Assembly: GCA_025331565.1 (NCBI GenBank)
Contig: JAFREQ010000014.1
Span: 9,070,501 to 9,134,500 of the forward strand
Reading direction: 5' to 3'
Source of the DNA: Holacanthus passer
Lineage: Eukaryota; Chordata; Actinopteri; Pomacanthidae
DNA: 64,000 nucleotides
A program made the translations under genes and the position numbers. Positions within the stretch are counted from its first letter, which is position 1; the number at the start of each line of letters is the position of its first letter. The notes below the pieces were generated by a model that was not told the origin of the DNA, made no database searches, and saw nothing but the letters and a program-made list of their open reading frames with translations. This document shows, in pieces, positions 38,825-51,900 of the stretch.

Positions 38825-39260
38825 CGTAGCGCCCCCAGCTGGTGTGTCCAAGTCAATGACGAGAGCTGTTGCACTACTTTCTGACATCATTACACAGTGT
38901 GACGATGTAAATCTTAAAAAACTGCTCACAAATACATTATTTGATTTAAAACAAAATGGCTCAGCAATTCTCCAAAATAGATGGGCGCCGTGGTTTTCAG
39001 CTAATGTTACTCATGCGGAGAAAGTAGTGCAGTTGTTGGGAACTATTTTCAGTGGTGGATTAATACACATTTGGTTCTCTAGTTAGTATTTACAGCAGTC
39101 AGACCTAGTGCGACTCATTGATATGTTTTTAATAGGACAGCAATGATCAGGTTTTGGCTACACTGGCAATACTTGTAGGATCAGTTTTCATTTGTTGGTC
39201 TTTTTTGGGATTTGTTGCCAATAAGACAATTGTAAAATATCCCCACACTTATCCTGCTTG
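38825..39260. repeat. Candidate interspersed repeat, intergenic
   Basis: It begins near GCGCCCCCAGCTGGTG and contains ACTATTTTCAGTGGTGGA, shared in diverged form with 25200-25590. The 80-codon ORF at 38844-39086 lies within it and is treated as chance. Confidence 0.35.
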
Positions 39261-41824
39261 ATGGTATGTGGAAAGAAAGTGGATCAGCTCATCTAAGTTG
39301 AAAAAAAAATTACATCTTGGTTTTGGGCTGAATTTCAGTATATTTATTGCTACAATAACCAATAAACAACCAGGTACACAGGACGTGCCTCACTCAGCCT
39401 GTCAGCTGTAACACTTTCACATGCTGTATTTGAGAACGCAAGGAAATTGCAGTTAACAATTATAGCTTCAGTGATCTTGAGTGATTTGACTAAATGTGAT
39501 CAACATATGATCAAAGACTATTTTTGATAATCTGTAAATGAAATGTGAGATTGTGTCCCCTGAGTTCACACTGCTCGTGCTTTCAGCTGCGCTTGGTCAT
39601 CAAAATGTTCCCGTGTTTTCACAGCACACATTTACGTGTGCGACAGGTGCCAGGGTTAATATGTACAAGAGTGTTTCCTGTCATATCTAACACTCATCTA
39701 TTGCTGTTAGTCATTTCGGTCACAGAAGTGAAATCTTCTCCTGTGCCAGCTGGTTGTTCTTTTACTTAAAATGTTTGTTTTGTCAGCAGTAATTAGGAAA
39801 AACAGGAGAGGATTGGAAATGACGGCATGAACATATATTAATTAATTATATATAATGATATATTAATGAAAGCACAAAGAAAGACATTTTGATGAGTGGT
39901 GCTGCTGGAGTGAAGCATGTAAAGTCTTTTTATTACTTTGGCTTTGTAATAACTAGATGCAGACCCACAGTTTCACACGTATGCATGTGCAGTTTTTTTC
40001 CTTTTTGAAAGGTAAACTATGCAGAAATTGTCAGTTATGAAGGATTCGTTGTGGAGTGTCAGACCTCTAGTAGTGCTATGGATGATACAATCACTGTTGA
40101 TGACACATCCTGCCAATGGTTTCACGCTTACTCCAAAGATCAACAGGTAGCAGTAGGTCACCCAGAGCTTGGTGAATCCTCCGGCGGCCCCGCTTGAATG
40201 AGATAAAATAATTTAATAGTGTGGCTCTTCTAGATTTCCCAAATGTTATCAGACCGAACGGATCAAATTCTGATAGTGAAACGAGTCATTTCACTGTTTT
40301 ACAGCCGCTCCTTTTCCTCTGATCGTGCGCAGGAAAAATGCCCCTGCCCTTGTCGTAATCAATGTCAAGGGCATTGACATCAATATGTTGATGAGTCACT
40401 CCAGCTCTAACTGACTGTCATTTAAATTTGTGCTTGCAGGGTGATGTTTCTCTGTCTGTGTTTCTCAAGGACCGCTCATCCAAACTACCTCACACTCAGA
40501 AATACAAGGCCAGACTGAGAGACAGAGATCCCTTCATAGTCAGATACCTAAAACTAATGGAACAATGTATAACAGCTGCTCCACTTCATTCAAGAAAATA
40601 AAAATAGAACTTTAAAGCTTTAGTGCCCACTGACATGGACATTTAGTCTATAACTTCAACCGCTCCTCTTCAGTAAAAACTTAACTGAAACATAAAACAC
40701 CTGAGACAACATGTTAACTGTGAAACATTTATCACAAAGATGACCTCCCAACATATCATAAATGATATCACAAAGATGACCTCCCAAAAGAGGTTTCAGG
40801 TACTGTTTGTTGAAAATCTTTCATTCAGTTTACCAGCTATGTTGACCGCTCTATCTATAAGTAGTTTTATTTCTTGAATGTCTCACAGGGAAAACAGATA
40901 GTGGTATCAACGGGATCCTAACTCCGATCATTATCCTCATTAAACCTGCTCGTCTCTCACATTCATCATCTGTCTGTCCACATTTGACCCTTTTCGGCTC
41001 CTTTTTCGCACAGACTGAACAACAAGATAAATTTCAATCAATCACGAAAGTCACTTCAACAAAGACCCTATTAAACGTTAACCAGCTCAACATAGACATC
41101 AAATAGGTGAATCGAAGGAGCCCTGTCGGGGGTGTGACTGATGAATTTGTGTTATAAGGTTACCTGGTTCAAAGGTATATTGGCTTTTATATAACAAGTT
41201 TTGAAGTTGACGTGACATATCAGGCCCTGTAATTGTAAATGTTCAAGGTTTTAAAATGAGAACGTGTCCGTCAGCTTATTTTCAGAGCCTAGTCAGACAC
41301 AATCTGTTTAGTACATTTCTTTTATTTAGCACTGACACTTAACATGCTGTGTGTGATAGAAAGGAGTGGTTGAACGTACGTGCATCTACTCAAGTACAGT
41401 TTCAAGGTGCTTGTACTTTACTTGAATATTTCCATTTTATGCAACTTTAAACCTCTATTCACTACAACTCAGGGACAAATATTTTACTTTTTCTTCCATT
41501 GCTTTTTGTCTGACAACAATGTATCTCCAAATTTTGAATTTTTCTGATAATCTGAATGATCAAGAGGTTCTTTTCCTACTTCTTAAACTAAATAATCTAA
41601 TAAAACCCCTTTTGGATTAGCTGGAAAATGCATCGTCATAAAGCTGAAAACAGGCTGTTTTTCACATCTCAATCATTTTACTTTAATTACATTTTACTGA
41701 TAAAACTTACATACTTTTACCTAAATAAGGTTTTGATTCTGAATGAGGGACTTTTACTTGTAGCGGAGTATTTTCATAGAGTGGTATTAGTAATTTTATT
41801 TCAGTAAAACATCAATAATAATAT

Positions 41825-42057
41825 TGATGACTGCCCATCTTAAGCCTGGTTCTGCTACGAGGTTTCTGCCTGTTAAAAGGAAGTTTTTCCTCGCCGCTGT
41901 CGCCAAGTGCTCGCTCATGATGGGAACTGTTGGGTCTCTATAAATAATATTATAAAGAGTACGATCTAGACTTGCTCTGTATGTAAAGTGCCTTGAGATG
42001 ACTTCTGTTGTGATTTAGTGCTATACAAATAAAATTAAATTAAATTAAATTGAACTA
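41825..42057 (+). mobile_element. 3' end of an L2-type LINE with short tandem tail
   Basis: The phrases GGTTCTGCTACGAGGTTTCT, TCGCCAAGTGCTCGCTCATG and AGTGCCTTGAGATGACTTCT, followed by AATAAAATTAAATTAAATTA, form the widespread 3' UTR and AATTA-type tail of fish L2 (Maui-like) LINEs. No coding portion is attached, as expected from 5' truncation. Confidence 0.65.
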
Positions 42058-42671
42058 AGGCTAATGGTGCTAGGAGAGGGTTGCCCTTCAAGTTATTCAA
42101 AGAAAACAAGACAAAATGTTCAGGCAGCACAGATGCCACTTAAACATCAAAGACACAGGTGTGAGAGATTGAGCCATTTGACTAAGTAAATGAGCACACT
42201 TTAAAAAAATTAAATAAAAAAACTTTAGTCAGGTCCGAGATTTCAAACCTGCACTAAACAAAACCCTCAGGTGTCCTTTCAGTTATCTGACTGAGTTATT
42301 GGGCAATGCCAGTCGCATAATATCTCATAACTTTACTGCTGACAGTGAAAATAGTGTTTCTTTATCTCCTGAATGAGTTTGGCAGCCATAAAGATAAGAT
42401 CAGTCGGTCTGGCACAACACAAACCTAACCAGCATACTGTCTCTTCCACAACCGAGGGAGATGTGTGCTTTATGAAAGAAAAACAATGCAAAGTTTAATC
42501 TTTAACAGAGGACTCAATAATTACCCCAAAGTGTGTGTTTTTTTCCGTATGCATGAAACCGTGTTTGTCAGTGTTTCAGTGTCTCTCAGTGTCACGTTTG
42601 ACCGATTTTGACAGTTTTGACAGTACAGTCTGGTTTTTTAGCTGTTTTCACTAAGTTAATCACTGTAGGGT

Positions 42672-42722
<51 letters not shown>
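42672..42722. repeat. (CA)n microsatellite upstream of slc26a6
   Basis: About 50 bases of uninterrupted CA, ending some 270 bases before the slc26a6 start codon. It could lie in the promoter or the 5' UTR. Confidence 0.97.
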
Positions 42723-42725
<3 letters not shown>

Positions 42726-42988
42726 CAGGTGTGTGTACATATAGGGACATACGGGGTGGGGGGTGTTCTCTTATAAGGACAGGAAAAAAGGAGTCACTCC
42801 CACAGTCCAAAAACAAGCCCTGTCAATCAGTAGAGAACAGTGAGGAGGCTTCGCTCTCGCTTCAATGTTTGCCCACTGTTGTGCAACTGCAACTGTCCCT
42901 TTCCGGTCAAGACGACCCTAAGACAGAACAGGAGGAGCTCAAATAGACACTGGCTTTACGGAGGGCTGCTGAATTTGGTCTGACAGAC

Positions 42989-45900
42989 ATGGAGATGGAG
43001 AACAGAGACTGTTCACCTGGGGAGTATTTTGTGCAGAGGAAGGTTTTGGATGAGTTATGCCTGGATGAAGTTGGACAAAAAGGGACGTGGTCCACTAAAC
43101 CAACCCTGGGCGAACGGGCAAAGGAGTCATTAAGGTAAAAAAATTGAGAGGAGAGGACATGTGGAACGGAGGAGTGACTGTAACTGGAAAACACTGAGAT
43201 CAACAATAATACAAGCTAAGAAAAATGGATGTTTTTTTTTGCATTGTTGTGCACGGCTTCACTGCGGATTCAGGCCCGTTAAGTGACTCGTGAGTGAGCG
43301 AATGAGTTTGCCCATGCTTGCGAATGTATGTGTGTGGATGTTTCAATGGTTAACTGTTTTGCTATCTCAAAGCAGAATGGAAATGAGTCATTAAATGACA
43401 ATAGATGAGCAAAGTTCACTGTTATATTAAGTTACATAAGAACCTGTGGCACATGGCATGAGACTCAAATATGAAGCAATTACAATAACACAGGACATTA
43501 TGATCAAATATTTCCTCTTCAATTAGTGAATGGAAAATTTCAGCAGATGAGCACAAGACTCAGTTTGTGGTCTCTATGTAAAACCTAAACCTAATATATA
43601 TCTAATACAAGATCTGATATTTGTTAATACAGGAATCCTCACATTTTAATATTGAGTTTGCTACTACACTGTATCTGTCATTAGAAGTGAACAGTAGCAC
43701 ATTAACATGCTGGTGTTATCCAGCATGTCACTGTTTAACAAGGCCAGCTGATAAAAAACTGTAGCAGCCGTTGCCGTTCACAAGTCTGATTTTAGGATGT
43801 TTTGAATTCTTTTTACAACCATTTTCACAACTATCTTTACAATCCATTCCTTTTTTTAAACAAATTGACAAAATCAATATATACCTATGCAACAAAATCA
43901 GGCTATGATAAGACAAACTTAGACAGTGATATGTATGGCATGTGTTTCTGGGATGACTGTTGCAGGTGTTCGGTGTCCAGGCTGAAACACCTGGTGCTGA
44001 GCTGGATCCCGGTTCTCGACTGGCTGCCTCGCTACTCCTTCAGAGAAAACGCCATAGGGGACCTGATCTCCGGCTGCAGCGTGGGCATCATGCATCTGCC
44101 ACAGGGTTTGTATGCGCAGTCGTGCACAGTGGAGGGAGTTCATCCACATGGCACTTCACAAATGAAGTCACTTTAAAGGAACAGTTGGACAGTTTAGGAG
44201 ACACACCTTTTCTCTTTCTTGCCGAGAAGAAGGGAACATTGATACCACTCTCATGTTTGTTCATTCAATATGAAGTTTGATCCAGAAGAGTTATTAACAA
44301 AATCTGCCTGCCAGCACCTCAAAATTCACTCATTTACAAGTTATATCTTACTGTAGTGTAAAAATGACAAATTGTGATGAATTAAAAAAAAAAAAATAAT
44401 GTATTGAATAGTGAGTTTAAGAGGTTCTTTTTTAGCTGTTTCCTTTCCACCTGCTTCCAGTCTATATGCTAAGATAAGATAATAATTTCCAGGCTGCAGC
44501 ATCATATTTAATAAACACATATCAATCTTCTCATTTAACTCTATGCAAGAAAGCTAATAAGTTCATCTTTAAGTCAGGAACTTTTTTTTTTTTTCTCAGG
44601 CATGGCATATGCTCTTCTGGCTTCCTTACCCCCTGTGTTTGGCCTTTACACCTCCCTCTACCCAGTGCTGATCTACTTCATCTTTGGTACCTCCAGACAC
44701 ATCTCTGTGGGTGAGTCTTTGATTAAAAAGTAAAGAAGAGAGAGAACGTGCATAAGCTCACCCTCGCTTGTGTGTTTGCGCATGACTGTGGTGTTTACAT
44801 GTTCGGTATGTTCAGGAACGTTCGCAGTGGTCAGCATCATGATTGGGGGTGTAACGGAGAGGCTGGCACCAGACGAAAACTTTAAAGTAAACGGCACTAA
44901 TGGGACAGAAAATGTGAACATCGACGCGCGGGATGCATACAGAGTACAGATAGCATGTTCTGTCACAGTCCTGGCAGGAATCTTTCAGGTGTGTGTCCAA
45001 TTTTCCGAACTGAAAAACTTTAGAGGCTGCACTGAACTGTGGAAGCCCACTTGTGCCAATGTGAAGAAAAAAATCTCAATCTTAAAATCCTAAAATAATG
45101 ACTTACATATCTGAAATGATTGTTTAGAGAAAGTTTTTCATTATAATGACATACAGGATCTTTTTTTCATCACATTGGCAGAAATGGGCATAAGTCATTT
45201 TTCACTACTTGTGAATAACCTGCTCTCTCTTTTTTTCCACTGTGTAAGATCCTGTTGGGTGTGGTGAGGTTTGGTTTTGTGGTCACCTACCTGTCTGAGC
45301 CACTGGTTCGTGGCTACACCACAGGATCAGCATGCCATGTGTGTGTCTCCCAGCTCAAGTACCTGTTTGGGGTCACACTCCCAGCGCGCCCCAATGGTCC
45401 TCTCTCCCTTATTTATGTGAGTGTGTCATGCAGTACACGATTCACATGTGGATCCTGACACTGATTAAATTGTTTTTTTCTTACTACTTAACTGCACTAT
45501 CACCTTTGCTGCTGTGCAATAAGAATTTCCCCACTGTGGTACGAATGAAGGCTTATCTTATCTTATCTCATCTAACTCTAAAAGTGAATAAGCCCATTTC
45601 CTCAAACTACTCCTTCAAGACACTTTTCAGAACTTATACTTGTTGACTTGCATTTAAAGGCTCAGCACATACACACAGGTGCTTTCAGTTACTCAGGATG
45701 ATTGGATCTCTCCTCAGGTTGAAGTTGGGCGGAGCTATGCAGGGAATTACATGAGGTTAACCAAACACCATGTGTTAATATATGTGATAAAGGTATAAGT
45801 TAGGAGGAGGAGTGTGAGGAGGGTGTCATCAAGTACAGTTCATATATGTACACACACTCCTCATGGTGAAAGCACCTGTGTGGATACAATGAGTGTGTAG

Positions 45901-48900
45901 AGGTTGAGTAAATTTTTGTTTGCAGGACTTTTACTTTTAATCGAATATTGTTACAAAGTATTATTGATGCAGTAGAGGATTTCTCCCACCTCCTACTTTT
46001 ACTCTTTGTTCTTTCAATTTTGTCTTTCTCATTGAGGACACACCAACAGCCACACAAGTTAGTCATATTAAGATGAAACTAAAGACATTATATGAAAAGC
46101 ACAGGTGTTACCAAGTTGGAATAACATTGATGCTGACTCCGTTCTGTTCAAGTGTCCAAGTAATCCGTGTCAGTGTGCCATCATGCACAATAGCAAAATG
46201 TCAAAAAGTCTTCCGTTACCAGTGGATTATGAGTCAACTTCAAAGCTAGATAAGGTAACCAGGCACAGAGCTGCTGGATAATGGCTGCTTAAGCCTGGCG
46301 CTGGAGCATCAGTTCCTAAACTACGTGGCAAGAAGAAAAGTTTCACAAATCATGCTTACCACTGTCAGACACAGAACTGCAGTGCAACGCTGGCTTTGCA
46401 AAAGACAATAGAATTATTAAAATCCAAATCAAATGCCGCAACAGAAATGAAGTGTGACTGAATCAGATCCACACACAGCTGGAGAGAGACTGTACTGCAT
46501 GTAGTGTCTTGCTCAGGGTGGAAGTGATTGCACCTGAGTTTTCCCTGTTATCCTTCTGGTGGGGACTTCTGACAAGTATTTTCAGCAACTCATAATACTA
46601 CAGATTAGAGTCTCAAAAAAGAAATATGTATGAGTGAGTGATGAGTGAAGACCACCATTCAACCCGTGCACACTTTGTTTTTCAGCACTGCATGTGGACT
46701 GTAATTGTTTCAGCTCCCTCCCTCTGTTCCATCCTTCTCTCCTCCACTCTCTTCCTCACAGACCGTGGTGGATATTTGCCGGCTGCTGCCTCAGACTCAA
46801 GTGCCAGAGCTGGTGGTCAGTCTGGTGGCGCTGGCTGTTCTAATTGTTGTCAAAGAAATCAATGGCTGCTACAGACAGAAGCTGCCTCTGCCCATCCCGA
46901 TAGAGCTCATAGTGGTGAGTCCTGTGCTTTGCTGTTTCCTCTCTGTTCTTTTTGCACTGACACAGCACGTGTGTTCATTCAATAGTCCAGCAGGGGGCAT
47001 CTTGACCACAGTGATTGTACTGGACTGATGATTGTTTTACACCTGTCTAAAAGAGGGGTTGTACAGCTCTATATAAAAAAAGTTGTGATGCTGTGTAAAA
47101 CATAAATAAAATATACAATATACTTAATGTTTGACCTCATAAAGTTCATTGATTTTTGTAGATATATGCTTATTCTGAATGTTTGGGACAGGAGCAACAA
47201 AAGACTGTGAAAGTTGTGGACTGATGCAAAAACACCTGTTTGGATCATTCCACAGGTAAACAGGTTCATTGGTAACAGGTGATAGTATCATGATTGGGTA
47301 TGAAAGAAGCATCCTGGAAAGACTCAGTTGTTCACAAGCAAGGATGGAGAGAGGTTCACCACTTTGTCAAACACATGATTATATGATGTAAAAGTAGTTT
47401 GTTTGCAAATGATTGCATTATGTTTGCGCTTACGTTTTTACACAGCATGTATGTATGTACTAAATGTTTTACCCCACATGCTGAACCAACTTTCTTTGTG
47501 CCTTTTTTCAACAGGTCATAGCAGCAACAATCATCACGCACTTCTGTGGACTTACGAGTAAATACGACATTGATGTGGTTGGAGAGATTCCCAGTGGGTA
47601 AGTTGGTCTGTGTGTGTTTGAAAGGTGAGTGTGTGTGTGCGTGTGTGTGTGTGTGTGTGTGTCTGTGTGTGTGTGTTTGGGGTGAGGGGGTAGAGGTGAG
47701 ATTCAACACAGCTGTTAGTGCAAGACCGTTCACAAGATCACAAGGAACAGAGTCACTGTGTGTGTGTGAGTAAGTTTCTAAAATGCTTCTGTTCCTGGAA
47801 AAGCTTCTGTGACGGGAAAATCCATAAGTGAACAGAAGTTTCCCCAGAAGGCATAAAACCGGGATGTATAAACATACAGTAGTATATAAGAGTAGATTAC
47901 TGTGATATAAACAAAAGCTTCTCTGAGCTTTTCTTGCGTTTGCCTTTAGCTACAAAGCAGCTTCTGATATTCATGGGAGGTTAAATGCCGGTCATATTTC
48001 TGAATGAGTTATGTTCCCAAGTACATTCAGTAACAACAGGATTGCATTGAGTGGAAGCAAAGTCACACATGCTGCTGCAGTTAAAGACATTCGCCTCTGC
48101 ATTTAGGCAAGAAGCTTATTGATTAAACTTCTTTTAAAGAGTTTTTAAAAACGTCTGTCTGCCCTAATGCCCCAACGCTCCCAGCTGTTCGTAGAGACGT
48201 CTGTGTGTCAGACTCTGACGTCCCCTACAAGGTGACTGTGATAAAAACCAGTGATCATCTTTTCCTCCTGCTTCAGACTCAAGGCCCCAAAGGCTCCAGA
48301 TGTCACATTGTTCTCCAGCGTGGTAGGTGACGCTTTCGCAGTGGCCATCGTGGGCTACGCCATCAATATTTCACTGGGCAAAACATTCGCCCTCAAACAC
48401 GGCTACAAGGTGGATAGCAACCAGGTGAGGAATACGCACGCACACACACAAGCCTTTGAATATACAAAGGGGCAGTCACTAAAACACTGGTACTCACAGA
48501 CAGCCGTGAGAGTTATACTTGGTGTCCCTGTTCCTGTCTGACTCACTGCTACCACCGAATGGTCAAACTTTGGCCTAATATTAGGTCTTAGTCTCTGCTC
48601 GCTCACAGTTGGTCATGACTGTCACATCTGTGGAAAAATGTTTCAGGTTGTCCAGCAGAGACATGAATAACACAGAATTTTTACTCTTATTTCAGATGCT
48701 CAATTGATTTCAAATAAATTCAGTTATTTTATTAGAATGGCTTACAAAAGCAATAGATCACTATTATTATTTGGGAAATGATTGTCCATATTTTATACAA
48801 AGTTTGTCATGTTTCTTCATAGTCCCCCTCCAACAATCATTTCATGGGACATCAATGCCTGAATCACATCCTAACAGTAATGACAGACTGAAATTGGATC

Positions 48901-51900
48901 GCTCAAACTCTTAAGGAGTTGGCCAAAGATGCATTTAAGCCAGTAATTATATGAGTCCATTTACACGTTACAATGCCTCAGACTTCTCCTGGTGCATGAT
49001 GTCCTGTTATATAAAGTCAGACAGGATTCGCCCCACAGTTGCAGTTCCAGTAAATTTATTTTGCATTTTGAAGAAGATAGAAATCAAGTTTTGCTTCTGA
49101 TTTATGCGTCTGGCAAAGGTTAATGCGCTTGTCTGAATGAAGTGTAGTTACAAGTTGCGTGAAACAAGCACGTCTAAATGAGTTCACAGATATTGCATAA
49201 GAGTATCGCTCTCTCTGTCATGGAGATGTTCTCTTATTGAGTCTCTTCTGATTATTCATTCTTCATGCCAAACCACAGCCAGAGATCGAACTGCACGGTC
49301 TTCCCTTTGCTAGTACATCAGGTCATGTCACCAATTTACTGGAAAAATTATCCATGTTCCCAACAAGGAAGAACCTTTAACAACCTGTGCTTTCTCACGC
49401 ATGTGTAAACATACAGATATTTTTCTTTTTCACTTATTCTTGTTCGTAGCACGCAGACTTATTCACACATGCACACCCTTGCGGAGGCATGTGACTGGGA
49501 TCACTCTGGAGAGAGACAGGCTGAGAGCACTCACGGCCTCTAAGAGCTGGCCTGCTAAATCATTAATGCCCGATGAGCTTTATGCAATTGAGTGTGTCTG
49601 AAATGTGTTTGGCACTGCTCTCAGTCTGGCAGTCTGGTGTTGACATGGCCATAAAGTTAATGAACAGCACATTATGTTTCTAACCCAAAGGTTACAGACT
49701 CCAAACACACTATGGACTAAAGGCCATGATATTAATAGCATCAAATATCAGTATCAATATGAAAGCAAATTTGTTGCTAAGCCCTAAATGTGCATGTCTT
49801 TCATTTAAAATGTTGCGTGTCTGTTTTTCTTTTTCCAGGAGCTGGTTGCCTTGGGTCTTAGTAACGCTGTCGGTGGCTTGTTTCACTGCTACTCCGTTAC
49901 TTCCTCCTTGTCTCGCAGCCTCGTCCAGGAGAGCACAGGGGGCAAGACACAAGTAAACGCGCACATATGTGCTCAAACAAATACCTCTGACAACGTCTAA
50001 ATCATTTGTTCAACTCGAGATCATTTATTGCACATTAAGTGTGTGTGTGTGTCGTCAGGTTGCAGGAGTGATTTCCTCTGTCATCGTGCTGATCACAATT
50101 CTGAAAATAGGTGCCCTCTTTGAAGATCTTCCCAAGGTAAACCTCTCTCTTCAGTACCATTTCTTATGATCAGTATCTATCTTGGAAGTTAATTTCATAA
50201 CCAATAAGGATGCTGGTATATGCAATTACATCTCTGTGTGTGTGTATGTGTGTGTGTTCCTCAGGCTGTCTTATCCACAATAGTATTTGTGAATTTGAAA
50301 GGAATGTTCATGCAGTTCCTGGACCTGCCCTTGCTGTGGAAGACCAACAAGGTTGATTTGGTACGACTAAATCCTCTTTAAGAGTCACTCTGCTCCGTTA
50401 AATACTGTGTGAGCCTTATAGCACTTTGAACCCACTGACTTTAAGCCTTTGTGCTGCCCTCTAGCTGGTGTGGGTGGTAACATTCATAAGCACCATCCTG
50501 CTCAACCTGGACCTGGGTCTGGCCCTCTCCGTTGGCTTTTCGATGCTCACTGTCATCTTCAGAACACAACTGTAACTACACACCACTTATTACTAATTAT
50601 TGATGTATATGTAAACACAATGGGAGATTTTGATTAGATTTTGACAGAGCTCCAATGACATTTTAATTCCTTTCAGACCCCGCTACTCTATCTTGGGCCA
50701 CGTGTCAGGCACTGACCTGTATCTGGATACAGACACCTACAAGGAGGTGAGAGTCTATTAGTGACATTTGCTTATAACCATAACCATCCACAGATAGTTA
50801 AAAGGTTGGTTCACCCAAATTAAAAAAAAATTTTTCTCACTTACCAGTAGACATGAGGATGGCTTTGGATGTTTTAGTTCACATCTGTGACTGAGATTTC
50901 TACCACCACCACTTGTAAAATATCAGCCAGTCCACCACTTTGGTGCAAAGAGAAATACCTCAACAACTACTGGATGGATTACCATGAAATGTGGTGCAGA
51001 TATTCATGATCCCCAAAGGAACCTAATACTTTGATTTACAAACGTCTGCAAAACTAATGAGACACATCATCATTATTGTACACATCCATTGTACTGTGTC
51101 ACTGCAACTCAGACAGATATCTCCAACATTGGGCAAACAAAAATAAAACAATCTGCATTACAAGATACAACTAAAGGTACATTTGAAATTTGTGTGAACT
51201 GACCCTTTACAGGAACACTTTGTGGACAGTTAGTCCAACTTTCAGTCATTAAGTGGTAGAAGAGCTCCATTTAGTCAAACATTACCTGGGGGAGGTAGAG
51301 AGTCCAAATGAGAGCAGAACAGGGTGTGAGATCCTGAACTCTTCTGCTTCACGATGTGTCCCCGCAGGCTAAAGAGATTCCAGGAATTAAAATCTTCCGT
51401 TCATCAACGACTATCTACTACACAAACGCTGAGATGTACTTGGAGGCCCTGCAAGAGAAGGTGTGTGCATGTGTGTCCGTCAATGTGTGTTTGATTACAA
51501 GATGTAATCCCCATCCGCTGTCTGCAGCACCCCTAATTGCTTTCATTATCTCTCTCTCGCCCGTCTCACTTTCTCTCCTCCCTCTTTAATGTGATGCTTT
51601 TTGCGCAGAGTGGAATTGAAATTGGGAAGCTGCTGACGGCGAAGAAGAAACGAGATGCAAAGCTGAAGCGTAAACAAGAGAAAGAGAAAAAGAAAGTTGC
51701 CAAAGAGGCAAAGAAACAAGTATGATATCATTATGTCACTTTTAGAGAGAACTCAAGTTACACAAATTATGGATTTGAAATGATGAGTCACTAATGGCTA
51801 TTTCCACTTTTTCATCCTTTTGGCAGAAAAAAGCAGTCAACCACTTGTCCAATGGCACATTCTCTTTGAAGGAGTCAGAGATGAATGAGGTGAAAGTCTC

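Larger units (their letters stand above)
35385..42988. other. Intergenic region between kbtbd12 and slc26a6 (divergent promoters)
   Basis: The two flanking genes are transcribed away from each other, so both promoters lie in this 7.6-kb stretch. I found no coding exon: the longest ORFs are under 100 codons and show no family resemblance. The region carries the dispersed repeats at 37855-37995, 38825-39260 and 41825-42057 and the microsatellites at 35966-36009 and 42672-42722; the rest is unremarkable AT-rich sequence. Confidence 0.6.

Noticed and set aside
42731..42946. 71-codon ORF just upstream of the slc26a6 start
   Set aside because: It ends at the TAG at 42944-42946 that is in frame with the main start; it may be a 5' UTR reading frame but has no supporting homology.
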